From Murdochiella vaginalis (GTDB taxonomy: Bacteria > Bacillota > Clostridia > Tissierellales > Peptoniphilaceae): a stretch of 64,000 nt of DNA. The DNA is taken from assembly GCF_900119705.1 (NCBI RefSeq), contig NZ_LT632322.1:248001-312000 (forward strand), given 5' to 3'. Shown here piece after piece: positions 53,579-62,213 of this stretch. The notes beneath the pieces are model-generated. The model was not told where the DNA came from, did no database searches, and saw only the letters and a list, made by a program, of their open reading frames with translations. Positions within the stretch are counted from its first letter, which is position 1. The number at the start of each line of letters is the position of its first letter. The position numbers and the translations under genes are program-made.

Positions 53579-54181
53579 ATGACAAGAAAAGAACAAATTG
53601 AAAAGCGCATTCAGAACATGGAATCCGGGACAGCGTTTATTGCCAGTGACTTCTTTGATCTGAGCGACTATGAAAATGTCAGAAAGATTTTGAATCGACT
53701 GACGGATGCTAAAAAAATTCGCAGGCTCCTTCCGGGGGTTTATGATGCACCTCGTTACAGTGTTTTGCTTGAAGAATGGGAGGCACCAAATCTTCATGAG
53801 GTGGCTTTAGCACTGGCACGAAAATACAACTGGTCAATTGCTCCAACCGGTAATACTGCTCTTAATCTGCTGGGCCTATCGACGCAAGTGCCTGGGAAAT
53901 GGACATATATCTCAGATGGGCGTTACGTCACGTACAACGTGAAAGGGACGCTGTTGGAGTTTAAGCATCGTGCGAATGGAGAAATCACCGGTTTCAGCAT
54001 GAAGGCGGCGATGGTCATTCAAGCCATTCAGGCGATTGGAAAAGATCAGATCACAGAGGAACAGCTTTGCGTGTTGCGTGATCTTTTATCCGAAGTTGAG
54101 CGCCATGAACTGATGGTGAAGGGAAAAGCGACCAAGAGTTGGGTGTATCAAATCATTCGTAAAATCGGAGAGGCAGCCTGA
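53579..54181 (+). CDS. AbiEi-like antitoxin (DUF6088 type)
   Basis: A 200-residue protein with an N-terminal winged-helix-like segment (EQIEKRIQNMESGTAFIASDFFDLSDYENVRKILNRL) and the family pattern RRLLPGVYDAPRY and APTGNTALNLLGLSTQVPG. AbiEi proteins repress their own operon and neutralise AbiEii. ATG 53579 is supported by AAAGGAGG 6 bp upstream; an upstream start at 53558 lies inside the operator. Its stop overlaps the toxin start (TGATG). Confidence 0.87.
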   Translation: MTRKEQIEKRIQNMESGTAFIASDFFDLSDYENVRKILNRLTDAKKIRRLLPGVYDAPRYSVLLEEWEAPNLHEVALALARKYNWSIAPTGNTALNLLGLSTQVPGKWTYISDGRYVTYNVKGTLLEFKHRANGEITGFSMKAAMVIQAIQAIGKDQITEEQLCVLRDLLSEVERHELMVKGKATKSWVYQIIRKIGEAA

Positions 54182-55182
54182 TGGATATAAGAAAAATCGG
54201 TCAAGAGGATTTGCGCATTCTCATTCGTAACACAGCCCAGAAGATGGGCATTCATGAAAGCGTCGTGGAGAAAGATTTCTGGGTCTGCTTCGTTCTGAAC
54301 GATCTCTTTCATGAGAGCCCATGGCAGAAGGCGCTAACCTTCAAAGGTGGGACGAGCTTATCCAAGTGCTTTTCTATTATTGAGCGCTTTTCAGAAGACG
54401 TCGATCTGATTTTGGACTGGCGTACTTTAGGCTATGGCTTGAACGAGCCTTGGGAAGAACGATCGAATACGAAGCAGGACAAATTCAACCATGAAATCAA
54501 TACGAAGACGGAGACATTTTTGGCTGATATTTTTGCGCCTCAATTTTTGGAAGCTTTAAAAGACAAGGCGGGCGAAGGTCTCACCGTCCGCATTGACCAA
54601 GCGGATCCACAGACCGTCTTGTTTGAATACCCTAAACTTTTCTCTTCCAGTTATCTGAGTGAAGTGGTGCGCCTTGAGATTGGAGCTTTGGCCGCTTGGA
54701 CACCATCGGAGGAAGTTTCCATTCAGCCCTATGTGGCGGATGCCTATCCGGAGGTTCTTCCAGAGGCAGCCTTTACTGTGCAGACGGTTTCTCCAGAGCG
54801 TACCTTCTGGGAGAAAGCCACCATTCTGCATCAGGAAGCCCATCGGCCTGAAGATCTGGCCATGCCAGCACGATATGCACGGCATTACTATGATCTGTAC
54901 CGGATCAGTTTGTCGAAATACAAGGACAAAGCCATTGCGAACCCTGACCTGCTCCAAAAAGTTGCTGCGTTCAAAAGAAAGTTCTATCCACGCAAGTGGG
55001 CCAGATATGAGGAAGCAACCGTTGAGAAAATCCGTCTTGTGCCAGATGCGTATCGTTATCCAGCGCTGAAAAAGGATTATGAAGCCATGCAGGAGATGTT
55101 CTTCCATGAAGTTCCGAAGTTTGCAGACCTGATAGAAGCACTTCGCCAATTAGAAGAAGAGATTCATCAGTCCCAGAAATAA
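54181..55182 (+). CDS. AbiEii/AbiGii-type nucleotidyltransferase toxin
   Basis: A 333-residue toxin of the AbiEii family. The nucleotidyltransferase motifs are KGGTSLSK (55-62) and SEDVDL (71-76), whose two acids bind metal. LTFKGGTSLSKCF and RFSEDVDLIL are diagnostic. Known relatives transfer nucleotides to tRNA or other targets and stop growth, including abortive phage defence. It is coupled to its antitoxin by a one-base overlap. There is no sign of decay. Confidence 0.9.
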   Translation: MDIRKIGQEDLRILIRNTAQKMGIHESVVEKDFWVCFVLNDLFHESPWQKALTFKGGTSLSKCFSIIERFSEDVDLILDWRTLGYGLNEPWEERSNTKQDKFNHEINTKTETFLADIFAPQFLEALKDKAGEGLTVRIDQADPQTVLFEYPKLFSSSYLSEVVRLEIGALAAWTPSEEVSIQPYVADAYPEVLPEAAFTVQTVSPERTFWEKATILHQEAHRPEDLAMPARYARHYYDLYRISLSKYKDKAIANPDLLQKVAAFKRKFYPRKWARYEEATVEKIRLVPDAYRYPALKKDYEAMQEMFFHEVPKFADLIEALRQLEEEIHQSQK

Positions 55183-55280
55183 TATGATATTTGAGATAAA
55201 TAACGGAACAGGTGGCAATCGCATGGATAGATCGTTGACGAAAAGCCGGCCGATTCTGCCGAAAGAGAACATGCGATGCG

Positions 55281-55340
55281 GCTTCATAAGGAAGCCGCCT
55301 TCGGCGGCGTTTTTAAACTGCCTGCCGCAGGCAGGCGCAT
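55281..55340. repeat. Double-hairpin module DH2
   Basis: AAGCCGCCTTCGGCGGCG, then T/A link, then GCCTGCCGCAGGCAGGC, directly before array B2. The second stem differs in sequence from DH1/3/4 but keeps its length, implying structure is conserved more than sequence. Confidence 0.82.
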
Positions 55341-55346
55341 TATCTT

Positions 55347-55590
55347 GTAGAGTGGATTGCTGAAAAAAGCAAAACCACTCTACGCCCGTTCGCAACCCTG
55401 TAGAGTGGATTGCTGAAAAAGGCGAAACCACTCTACACCCGCTCTACGCCCACTCGTCATTTTGTAGAGTGGATTGGCAAAAAAAGAGAAAACACTCTAC
55501 AGACGCTCGCGATCTTGTAGAGTGGAATCGTCAAAAACACAAAACCACTCTACACTTGCCTGCACGACGGTAGAGCGGTTTTGCCTTAAT
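55347..55590. repeat. Hairpin array B2: five GTAGAG units, 53-bp period
   Basis: Units start at 55347, 55400, 55464, 55517 and 55570. Spacing is 53 bp except one of 64 bp, where an extra CGCTCTACGCC is inserted. Arms are GTAGAGTGG and CCACTCTAC, loop contains GCTGAAAAA or GTCAAAAA. The last unit has a substituted arm and no right arm. Confidence 0.93.
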
Positions 55591-55628
55591 TGTAAATAAA
55601 CACGATTTTTATGACCCGCGAAAAAATG

Positions 55629-55720
55629 GAGCGCCGCCGAAACCATTATTGGCGGCGCGTCTTCATAAGGAAGCCGCCTTCGGCGGCGTTTTAAACCGCC
55701 GGCCGAAGGCCGGCACCTTT
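55629..55720. repeat. Triple-hairpin module DH3
   Basis: Stem 1 is GCGCCGCC with GGCGGCGC around AAACCATTATT-like loop; then CTTCATAAGG; then GCCGCCTTCGGCGGC and CCGGCCGAAGGCCGG. It is nearly identical over ~92 bp to the module at 60179. Confidence 0.9.
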
Positions 55721-55815
55721 CGGCGCCGCAACAGCACAAAAGCGGCGCCTTTTCCATCAGTTACAGCGCCTTTTATACGGCCGAAGGCCGGTCAAAACCA
55801 TCGCCCGCCCTCCCC

Positions 55816-55922
55816 GCCAAGCCGTCCCGTTCGCGAGCCGCCTCTTCGACGAGCCGGAAGTAAAATTTTCCACAGAAGCGGTGCCGAGGAGAAGCGAGCG
55901 GCGAGCGGACGGGGCGGCTTGG
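55816..55922. repeat. Inverted-repeat element (upstream of response regulator)
   Basis: A 107-bp element with arms CCAAGCCGTCCCGTTCGC and GCGGACGGGGCGGCTTGG around CCTCTTCGACGAGCCGGAAG. It is the same family as the stop-adjacent elements, closest to the nrdB copy. A second partial copy of one arm continues to about 55960. Here no gene ends immediately before it. Confidence 0.83.
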
Positions 55923-56048
55923 ATTGGGCGAAGCGAGCGGCGAGCGGACGAAGCGGCTTGTTCTGGGCATCTTAATGATTTTTTAAGAAATCCGGGCAAA
56001 ATGCTCCTTCCGACACGATAGAATAAGGTAGAGCAAAAGGAGGGGACG

Positions 56049-56855
56049 ATGAGCGAACAACGACTTCACATTCTCGTCTGCGACGATGATTTCGAAATTG
56101 TGCAGGCGATTCAGATTTATTTGGAGCGTGCCGGCTATACGGTGCACCATGCCTACAACGGGAAACAGGCGCTGGACGTGCTGGAGAAAGAGCCCATTCA
56201 TCTGGTTTTGCTGGATATCATGATGCCGCTGATGGACGGGATGGAAGCCTTGACGCGCATTCGGGAAACGCGGTCGCTGCCGGTTATTCTGGTGTCGGCA
56301 AAAGGCGAAAGCAACGATAAGATTGACGGTTTGCTGGGCGGGGCAGACGACTACATCACGAAACCGTTTAATGCCAAGGAGCTGGTGGCGCGTGTTAAGA
56401 GCCAGCTGCGCCGTTATGTGCAATATCGTTCCTACGATCCCCGGGAAGATTTGGAAGGTGTCGTGCTTCGGCAAGGGACGCTGATTCTCAACCGTCGCAA
56501 GCAAAGCGTGGAGGTGGACGGCATGCCGCGATCGCTTACGCCGCTGGAATTTTCGATTCTTTGGCTGCTGATGGAACATCCGGGACGGCTGTATTCCAGC
56601 GAGGAAATATATGAAGCCGTATGGCAGGAGGATTCCGTGGGGTCGGTTGCGACGGTGGCAGTTCACATCCGCCATATTCGGGAAAAGATTGAAATTAATC
56701 CCCGGGAACCCCGGTATTTGAAAGTGATCTGGGGAAGAGGCTATCGCATAGAACCGCAGGGGGATCCGCAGCAGGCGGCGCAAAGCGCTGCGCAGCCCGA
56801 TTCCGCAGAGGATTCGAAAGCAAAGAAACCTTGCGATACAGAAGCGAAGCAATAG
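56049..56855 (+). CDS. OmpR/PhoB-family response regulator
   Basis: A 268-residue two-domain regulator. The receiver has the acidic cluster CDDDFE near residue 11, phosphorylation site Asp56 in LLDIMMP, and KPF with its conserved Lys near 108. The C-terminal winged helix ends in KVIWGRGYRIEP. A ~30-residue Gln/Ala/Lys-rich tail follows. The start follows AAAAGGAGGGG. The kinase gene begins 17 bp later. The target genes are unknown. Confidence 0.94.
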   Translation: MSEQRLHILVCDDDFEIVQAIQIYLERAGYTVHHAYNGKQALDVLEKEPIHLVLLDIMMPLMDGMEALTRIRETRSLPVILVSAKGESNDKIDGLLGGADDYITKPFNAKELVARVKSQLRRYVQYRSYDPREDLEGVVLRQGTLILNRRKQSVEVDGMPRSLTPLEFSILWLLMEHPGRLYSSEEIYEAVWQEDSVGSVATVAVHIRHIREKIEINPREPRYLKVIWGRGYRIEPQGDPQQAAQSAAQPDSAEDSKAKKPCDTEAKQ

Positions 56856-56871
56856 CAGAAAGGAGGGCAAC

Positions 56872-59544
56872 ATGAAGGATCGTATTCAAAACGTAATGCA
56901 GCGAATGAAAGAAGTTCTGGCCGACTTACGTGCGAAAGAAACACCGACACATGAGAAACCGATGCAAGAAACACAGGATGCGCGCACAGAGACGGGATTT
57001 GACACATCGTTTGAAAAAACGGGGGAAACGTTGAAACAGGATGAACAAAAAACGCCTTCGGATGAGTTGCCGACGTTTCGGCGGCGCCGGGTTTGGCCGT
57101 ACTTGGTGCTGAATGTGCTGGCTGCGGTCGTGCTCGGCCTTTCTCTGTATGCGCTGGCCTTGTTGCAGGATGGCAACCTGATTCATTGGTCAAGCGATGG
57201 AAGCACGACAGGAGGTTTTTCCCTTGCCGTCTTTGACGAAGCAAAAAGCGCCGTGGATCGAACACTGACATCCCAGAGCTGGTCCGAATTTGACAGTTTA
57301 GCGGGCGACACCCCCATTCCGCATACATTCGGATCCTGGTCATCCATACAACAAATCGATTACATGGCGGCGATTTCCGCGAAGCCCACCGCACAGGAAA
57401 AATTGAAAGCGGCGCAGACCTATTTGCAAGAATCGAAAAACGAAGAGACCGGATTCGCAATGGCTTCCGGGATCTTTTATACCAAAGCGGATCTACAGCA
57501 TTGGATGCAAGTCGGTTTAAAGAAAGAAGCCACCGAGGTGGAGTTGCGCTTCGGGCATCACACCGATTTTCGGCCGAAGAAGAATAAAACGGACGATCCC
57601 TATGGGGAAGAGAGAATGAGCGGGAATGAGGAACGGTCCTATTCGGATGACGGATGGACGCCCGATATCATCCAGCAGGCGATTGAGGTGGCGAAACCGT
57701 TGTCGGCAGACTCGCTGTTGGCGGCGTCACAAGGCAATCTCGAAACGTATCGAGAATCCCTAACACAGTTGCAAAATACGCTTGACTTTTTGAAAACGAA
57801 AATGCGCCTTCCCGATATGGAAAAGCCGAGCAACGTGGAATATACGATATCCATCTTGAACGGCGCTAAAAAATTCACCAATGCGAATCGGGTGAAGGAC
57901 AAAACGCCCGCGTGGAGTGCACCCATCACGGTGGAAGGTGGCTACTGCACGATCGGGACAGGGCTTTGGAAAGAGAAACTGTCGAACGGTGCTCCACCGA
58001 TTCCGATGTTGCTCGCACAGGCCCATCTCTTCAATGCGCCGGGCATGAAAGTGACGTTTCGCATCGACACGACCTTGCAGGAGGCGGACGGGATACAGCT
58101 CTATATGGAGACGTTCCCGACCGCGCAAAAGGTGTCAAAAATCGCTGTGGTGGCGGCGGTCGTCTCCGGAATTCTCTGGCTTGCCACACTTTGTGTGACA
58201 CTGGTCCGCACGACCAACGTCCATTTGCCGATGGTGCGCAAAATCGAGGGTGCCATTCCGATTGAAGTGTTGCTGGTGGCCTGTATCGCTTTTCTATGGA
58301 TCACGGTGGGAGTGGCCATTGAAGTTCTTTACACCGTGGAAGGACAAGCGATGGCGCTGTTGCGCGATCCCTGGCACAATCCCTTCTGGATTGTCCTCAT
58401 TCCGGGCTTGATCGTGTTTGATCTGGTCGGTTGGACGCTTCTATCCATGTTGTTCCGCAAAGCCCGTCAGGGACGCTTTTTCCGCGGCAGCATTCTTGGT
58501 GGCGTCGGTCGCGCGGTTCACAGAGTGTATCGCTCGTATCAGGATGGCTCCGCCGCGAAGCATCGCATCCTGGTGAAAGTGCTGTTGTTTTACCTCCTCT
58601 TGGGATTGCTGCTCGTGCTTGTGGCGGTGTTCTATTCGGATTTCTTCTGGATGCTGCTTTTGCTTACGGGATTTACGCTGCCCATAGCCTTTGCCTTGCA
58701 GCAGGATCGCAACGATGCTCGCATTCTGCAATCGATGCAGCACATTGCCGACGGTGACTGGCATGAGCGCCTAGACGAAGAGTCGTTTCACGGCGCTCAT
58801 CGCGCGATGGCGAACCAAATCAACCGTTTTGATCAGAGCCTGCAGAATGCGGTGGAAAAAAGCTTGAAAAATGAGCGGATGCAGACGGAGCTCATCACGA
58901 ACGTGTCGCATGATCTGCGAACACCGCTGACCTCCATCATTAATTATGTAGATCTTTTGCGCAGCCCGGATGCGACGGACGACGAGCGCACGCAATATCT
59001 GGACGTGCTGGCAAAGAAGGCCCAGCGCCTCAAGACGCTGATGAACGATCTTATCGACGTGTCGAAGGCGACGAGCGGCGCGGTTCAGCTGAATATGGAA
59101 ATCATCGACTATGCCGAAGTGATCCGGCAGAGTCTTGCCGAAGCAGATTCCGGCTGGAAAAAGAATGCACTCACGCCGGTTGTGGACCTGCCGGAAGATC
59201 CGCTGTTTATTGAGGCGGACGGGCACAAGCTCTCGCGTGTGCTGGAAAATCTCTTCAGCAATGCCCAGAAATACAGCCAGGACGGCACGCGCGTCTACAT
59301 TCAGTTGGAAGCGCAGGACCATCACGCGCTCTTTACGATCAAGAACACCTCGCGCTATGCCCTCAACATGTCCCCGGAAGAACTCTTGGAGCGTTTTAAT
59401 CGTTCGGATAAGTCCCGCACCACCGAAGGCAGCGGCCTTGGCCTTTCCATCGCCGAGCAGCTGACCAAGCGCATGAACGGCCACCTTGCCCTCGACATTG
59501 ATGGCGATCTCTTTAAGGCCTCGGTGGAGTTTCCACTGCACTAA
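56872..59544 (+). CDS. Sensor histidine kinase, large multi-pass type
   Basis: An 890-residue kinase. A charged cytoplasmic ~75 residues precede membrane helix 1 (about 77-102). A large extracytoplasmic domain spans ~103-415. Five more membrane helices lie between about 420 and 610. A HAMP-like segment leads to the HisKA site His680 (NVSHDLRTPLTS) and an HATPase domain (NLFSNAQKYS, GSGLGLSIAEQL). Size exceeds the usual VanS-like 350-600. The start follows AAAGGAGGGCAAC. It is 17 bp after the response regulator. Confidence 0.93.
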   Translation: MKDRIQNVMQRMKEVLADLRAKETPTHEKPMQETQDARTETGFDTSFEKTGETLKQDEQKTPSDELPTFRRRRVWPYLVLNVLAAVVLGLSLYALALLQDGNLIHWSSDGSTTGGFSLAVFDEAKSAVDRTLTSQSWSEFDSLAGDTPIPHTFGSWSSIQQIDYMAAISAKPTAQEKLKAAQTYLQESKNEETGFAMASGIFYTKADLQHWMQVGLKKEATEVELRFGHHTDFRPKKNKTDDPYGEERMSGNEERSYSDDGWTPDIIQQAIEVAKPLSADSLLAASQGNLETYRESLTQLQNTLDFLKTKMRLPDMEKPSNVEYTISILNGAKKFTNANRVKDKTPAWSAPITVEGGYCTIGTGLWKEKLSNGAPPIPMLLAQAHLFNAPGMKVTFRIDTTLQEADGIQLYMETFPTAQKVSKIAVVAAVVSGILWLATLCVTLVRTTNVHLPMVRKIEGAIPIEVLLVACIAFLWITVGVAIEVLYTVEGQAMALLRDPWHNPFWIVLIPGLIVFDLVGWTLLSMLFRKARQGRFFRGSILGGVGRAVHRVYRSYQDGSAAKHRILVKVLLFYLLLGLLLVLVAVFYSDFFWMLLLLTGFTLPIAFALQQDRNDARILQSMQHIADGDWHERLDEESFHGAHRAMANQINRFDQSLQNAVEKSLKNERMQTELITNVSHDLRTPLTSIINYVDLLRSPDATDDERTQYLDVLAKKAQRLKTLMNDLIDVSKATSGAVQLNMEIIDYAEVIRQSLAEADSGWKKNALTPVVDLPEDPLFIEADGHKLSRVLENLFSNAQKYSQDGTRVYIQLEAQDHHALFTIKNTSRYALNMSPEELLERFNRSDKSRTTEGSGLGLSIAEQLTKRMNGHLALDIDGDLFKASVEFPLH

Positions 59545-59548
59545 ATAA

Positions 59549-59760
59549 AGCCGCCCCGGCATCCTTCCTTGCGCCGCCGGCTTCTCCTCGGTGGGGTTGA
59601 TAGGGAGGCTACCTTTCCGGCTCGTCGAAGATGCGGCGCGCGTAAGGATGCCGGGGCGGGGGTGATGTGCCGGTTGCAAGGCTGCGGAGTGCGAAATCCT
59701 CCTAGAGCATTAAAAAAAGAGAAGCGGAAGGAAGCGACGAGTCGTCGCTTCCTTTTTGAT
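59549..59760 (+). repeat. Stop-adjacent element, long copy with terminator (after histidine kinase)
   Basis: It begins 4 bp after the kinase stop. Order is GCCGCCCCGGCATCCTTCC, GGCTTCTCCTCGG, TTCCGGCTCGTCGAAGATG, the inverted GGATGCCGGGGCGG, TGCGGAGTGCGAAATCCT, and the terminator. It matches the copy at 53143 over most of its length. Confidence 0.88.
59728..59757 (+). terminator. Terminator of the two-component operon
   Basis: GGAAGCGACGA and TCGTCGCTTCC, with A-rich sequence upstream and TTTTT downstream; a duplicate of the hairpin at 53411. Confidence 0.85.
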
Positions 59761-59788
59761 TGGGAACCGGCCAAGGGCGCATTATCTT

Positions 59789-60130
59789 GTAGAGTGAAAT
59801 TATCAAAAAGGAGAATCCACTCTACGTCCGTTTGTGATCCTGTAGAGTTGAATAGCCAAAAATGCAAAACCACTCTACATTCATACGTGACCCTGTAGAG
59901 TGAATTGCTGAAAAAGGCGAAACCACTCTACACCCGCTCTACGCTCATTCGTCATTCTGTAGAGTGGATTGGCAAAAAAGGCAAAACCACTCTACATCCC
60001 CTCGCGATCTTGTAGAGTGGAATCGTCAAAAAGGCGAATTCACTCTACACTCGCTCGCGATCTTGTAGAGTGCAATCGTCAAAAACACAAAACCACTCTA
60101 CACTTGCCTGCACGACGGTAGCGTGGTTTT
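59789..60130. repeat. Hairpin array B3: seven GTAGAG units, 53-bp period
   Basis: Units start at 59789, 59842, 59895, 59959, 60012, 60065 and 60118. Spacing is 53 bp except one of 64 bp, with the same 11-bp insertion as in B2. The last ~150 bp continue into sequence nearly identical to that after B2, so B2 and B3 derive from one duplicated block. Confidence 0.93.
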
Positions 60131-60178
60131 GCTATAATTGCAGATCAACACGATTTCTATGACCCGCAAAGAAAAAAG

Positions 60179-60270
60179 GAGCGCCGCCGAAACCATTATT
60201 GGCGGCGCGGCTTCATAAGGAAGCCGCCTTCGGCGGCGTTTTAAATCGCCGGCCACAGGCCGGCACCTTC
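60179..60270. repeat. Triple-hairpin module DH4
   Basis: Near-identical copy of the 55629 module: GCGCCGCC stem, CTTCATAAGG, GCCGCCTTCGGCGGC stem and CCGGCCACAGGCCGG stem. It lies 178 bp before rnz. Confidence 0.9.
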
Positions 60271-60447
60271 CGATAAAGAGAAAACATGGTATCATAAGAA
60301 AAAATAACTTTCGGCAGAAAAACGAAGGAAACAGCGATGGTGCAAGGAGAGGGCAGATGCCCTGTTTGGAGGCTTTTGCAAGACGGCCTTTCCGAAGCGG
60401 TTCACTTTTACAAGCAGCTTGCCGAAAGACGAGATAAGGGGATAGAA

Positions 60448-61350
60448 ATGATTGATGTCTGTTTATTGGGCACGGGTGGCATGATGCCTTTGCCGGGGCG
60501 CCATCTGACGGCGCTTCTGCTACGTCATCAGGGGCACTCCGTGTTGATCGATTGCGGAGAGGGCACGCAGGTGGCCATCCGCAAATATGGCTGGTCCATG
60601 CACTCCATCGATGCCATTTTGTTTACGCACGTTCACGGCGATCATGTTGCCGGCATCAGCGGGCTGCTGTCTTCGATGAATACCGAAGGGCGCCGTGAGC
60701 CGGTGCATATTTATGGCCCGGATGCTGTGGAAGAAGTGGTGGCAAGCCTTTGCGTGGTGGTGGGCGTAAATTTTGAGGTGCATTTTCATCGCGTCGGCAA
60801 GATGCCCTTTTCCGTCGGCGCGCTGCAGGTGACGCCGTTTCCGGTGAAGCACAATATCACGTGCTACGGCTACCGCGTGGATCTGCCCCGACGTCCGAAA
60901 TTTTTGCCGGAGAAGGCCAAAGCCTTGCAGATTCCCATTACGGAATGGCGGAAATTGCAGGCAGGCGAAAGTGTCATGGTCGGTCTTCGCCGTGTTCGCC
61001 CGGAAGAGGTGAGCGGCCCGAAACGCCGCGGATTATCCATTGTCTATTCTACGGATACGCGTCCGTGCGCAACCTTGGAGCGGGCAGCGAAGGACTGTGA
61101 TCTCCTGATTACGGAGGGTATTTACGGCGATCGGGAAAAGACGAAAAGCGCGGAGGAAAAATGCCATATGACTGCTTGGGAAGCCGCGGATCTCGCCGCG
61201 CGTGCCGGCGCAAAGGAAACGTGGCTCACGCATTACAGCCCGTCGTTTCGCAATCCGGCGCAATATGCAGATGAGATGGCCAGAAAGAATTCATCCGTGC
61301 GCTTCGCATCCGATGGCTGGAAGCGTGTGCTGGATTTCGAGGAAGACTGA
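60448..61350 (+). CDS. rnz: Ribonuclease Z
   Basis: RNase Z trims tRNA 3' ends. The 300-residue metallo-beta-lactamase protein has the zinc motif HVHGDH at residues 61-66 (His61, His63, Asp65, His66), preceded by GEGTQVAIRK. Later ligands sit in PVKHNITCYGYR, STDTRPC and THYSP. Start 60448 follows AAGGGGAT; the frame extending to 60337 has no good site. It stands alone. Confidence 0.93.
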   Translation: MIDVCLLGTGGMMPLPGRHLTALLLRHQGHSVLIDCGEGTQVAIRKYGWSMHSIDAILFTHVHGDHVAGISGLLSSMNTEGRREPVHIYGPDAVEEVVASLCVVVGVNFEVHFHRVGKMPFSVGALQVTPFPVKHNITCYGYRVDLPRRPKFLPEKAKALQIPITEWRKLQAGESVMVGLRRVRPEEVSGPKRRGLSIVYSTDTRPCATLERAAKDCDLLITEGIYGDREKTKSAEEKCHMTAWEAADLAARAGAKETWLTHYSPSFRNPAQYADEMARKNSSVRFASDGWKRVLDFEED

Positions 61351-61374
61351 GTTTTCGGTACATGTTGAAGCGGT

Positions 61375-61456
61375 AGCAATACTCCCCGAAACATCCAAGA
61401 GACGATCGTCCCTGCGGCAGCAATACTCCACGACACATCCACGTGACAAACGTTCC
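61375..61456. repeat. Two imperfect 34-bp direct repeats after rnz
   Basis: AGCAATACTCC(C/A)CGA(A/C)ACATCCA starts at 61375 and 61419, a 44-bp period. The role is unknown. Confidence 0.6.
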
Positions 61457-61515
61457 TGTAGTTGAGACACCGAGAGAAAACGTCCATGCTATGCTCCTTC
61501 TATGGAGGACAAAGC

Positions 61516-62001
61516 ATGAACGTTTTTTTCATTTCCATGGGATGGCTGTTGCCGGCCCTCATCGCTATTGGTGTATGGGATGAGCGGTATCGGCGCATAC
61601 CCAACCGTGCTTTAGCGGTGTTATGTCTGCTCTATATCGCGGCTTGGCCCGTTCTGTCGCATACGCTGGACAACATTTCTCCGGACGCCTTCCTGCCGCT
61701 CTTTTTCAAGCGCCTGGCGGAAGCGGTCGGGGCACTTCTTGTTTCCGGACTTTTTTCTCTGTGGAAACCGAAAAGTCTGGGGATGGGGGACTGCAAATTG
61801 ATGGCGGTCGTGGTTCTCTATCTCGGTTTCATGGAAGGCGCCACGTTGCTTTGGCTCGCGTTATTTTTCACCGGATTGCGTGGCCTTATTCAGCGCATGG
61901 GACAAAAAGAGAAAAAGATTCGTACATTGGCCTTTGCGCCGCAGGTTGCCGCAGCCGGGATTCTGTACTGCTTACTCCATCTGGCATGGAAGATACCATA
62001 G
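61516..62001 (+). CDS. A24-family (type IV prepilin peptidase-like) membrane protein
   Basis: A 161-residue membrane protein with about five helices. The two catalytic aspartates of A24 peptidases are present: Asp22 in WDERYRRIPN and Asp91 in GMGDCK. The N-terminal methylase domain of full prepilin peptidases is absent, as in small A24 members. No type IV pilin or competence gene is in the window. ATG 61516 follows GGAGG; the longer frame from 61462 is unsupported. Confidence 0.83.
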   Translation: MNVFFISMGWLLPALIAIGVWDERYRRIPNRALAVLCLLYIAAWPVLSHTLDNISPDAFLPLFFKRLAEAVGALLVSGLFSLWKPKSLGMGDCKLMAVVVLYLGFMEGATLLWLALFFTGLRGLIQRMGQKEKKIRTLAFAPQVAAAGILYCLLHLAWKIP

Positions 62002-62213
62002 AAATGGAATTTAACCGTGTGCGATTCGACGCGCTTAGAAAAGAAGCGGGGCTAAACAGATTTATAATGACGCCGAGCAAATGGATGGAATCAACAGAAG
62101 CGACTGGAATCGATGGCGCTTTTTTGACGGATGTTAACCACCTAAGGGCCGCTTACAACAAGTTTTTACAAGAGATTGTAAGGCTTAAGCACATAAACGT
62201 TTCTTTCGCGGAA
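61986..62213 (+). pseudogene. Truncated KilA-N domain protein remnant
   Basis: In the frame starting at ATG 61986 (or 62004) the peptide FDALRKEAGLNRFIMTPSKW and MESTEATGI resembles the start of KilA-N domains found in phage and mobile-element proteins. The rest of the domain is missing: after about 75 codons the frame runs into hairpin array A2 and stops at 62339. No complete start signal is seen. This looks like a fragment left after loss of a prophage or mobile gene. Confidence 0.6.

Noticed and set aside
56049-59544. Two-component system as regulator of the pilus locus
   Set aside because: It is 20 kb away and no shared site is visible; I cannot support a link.
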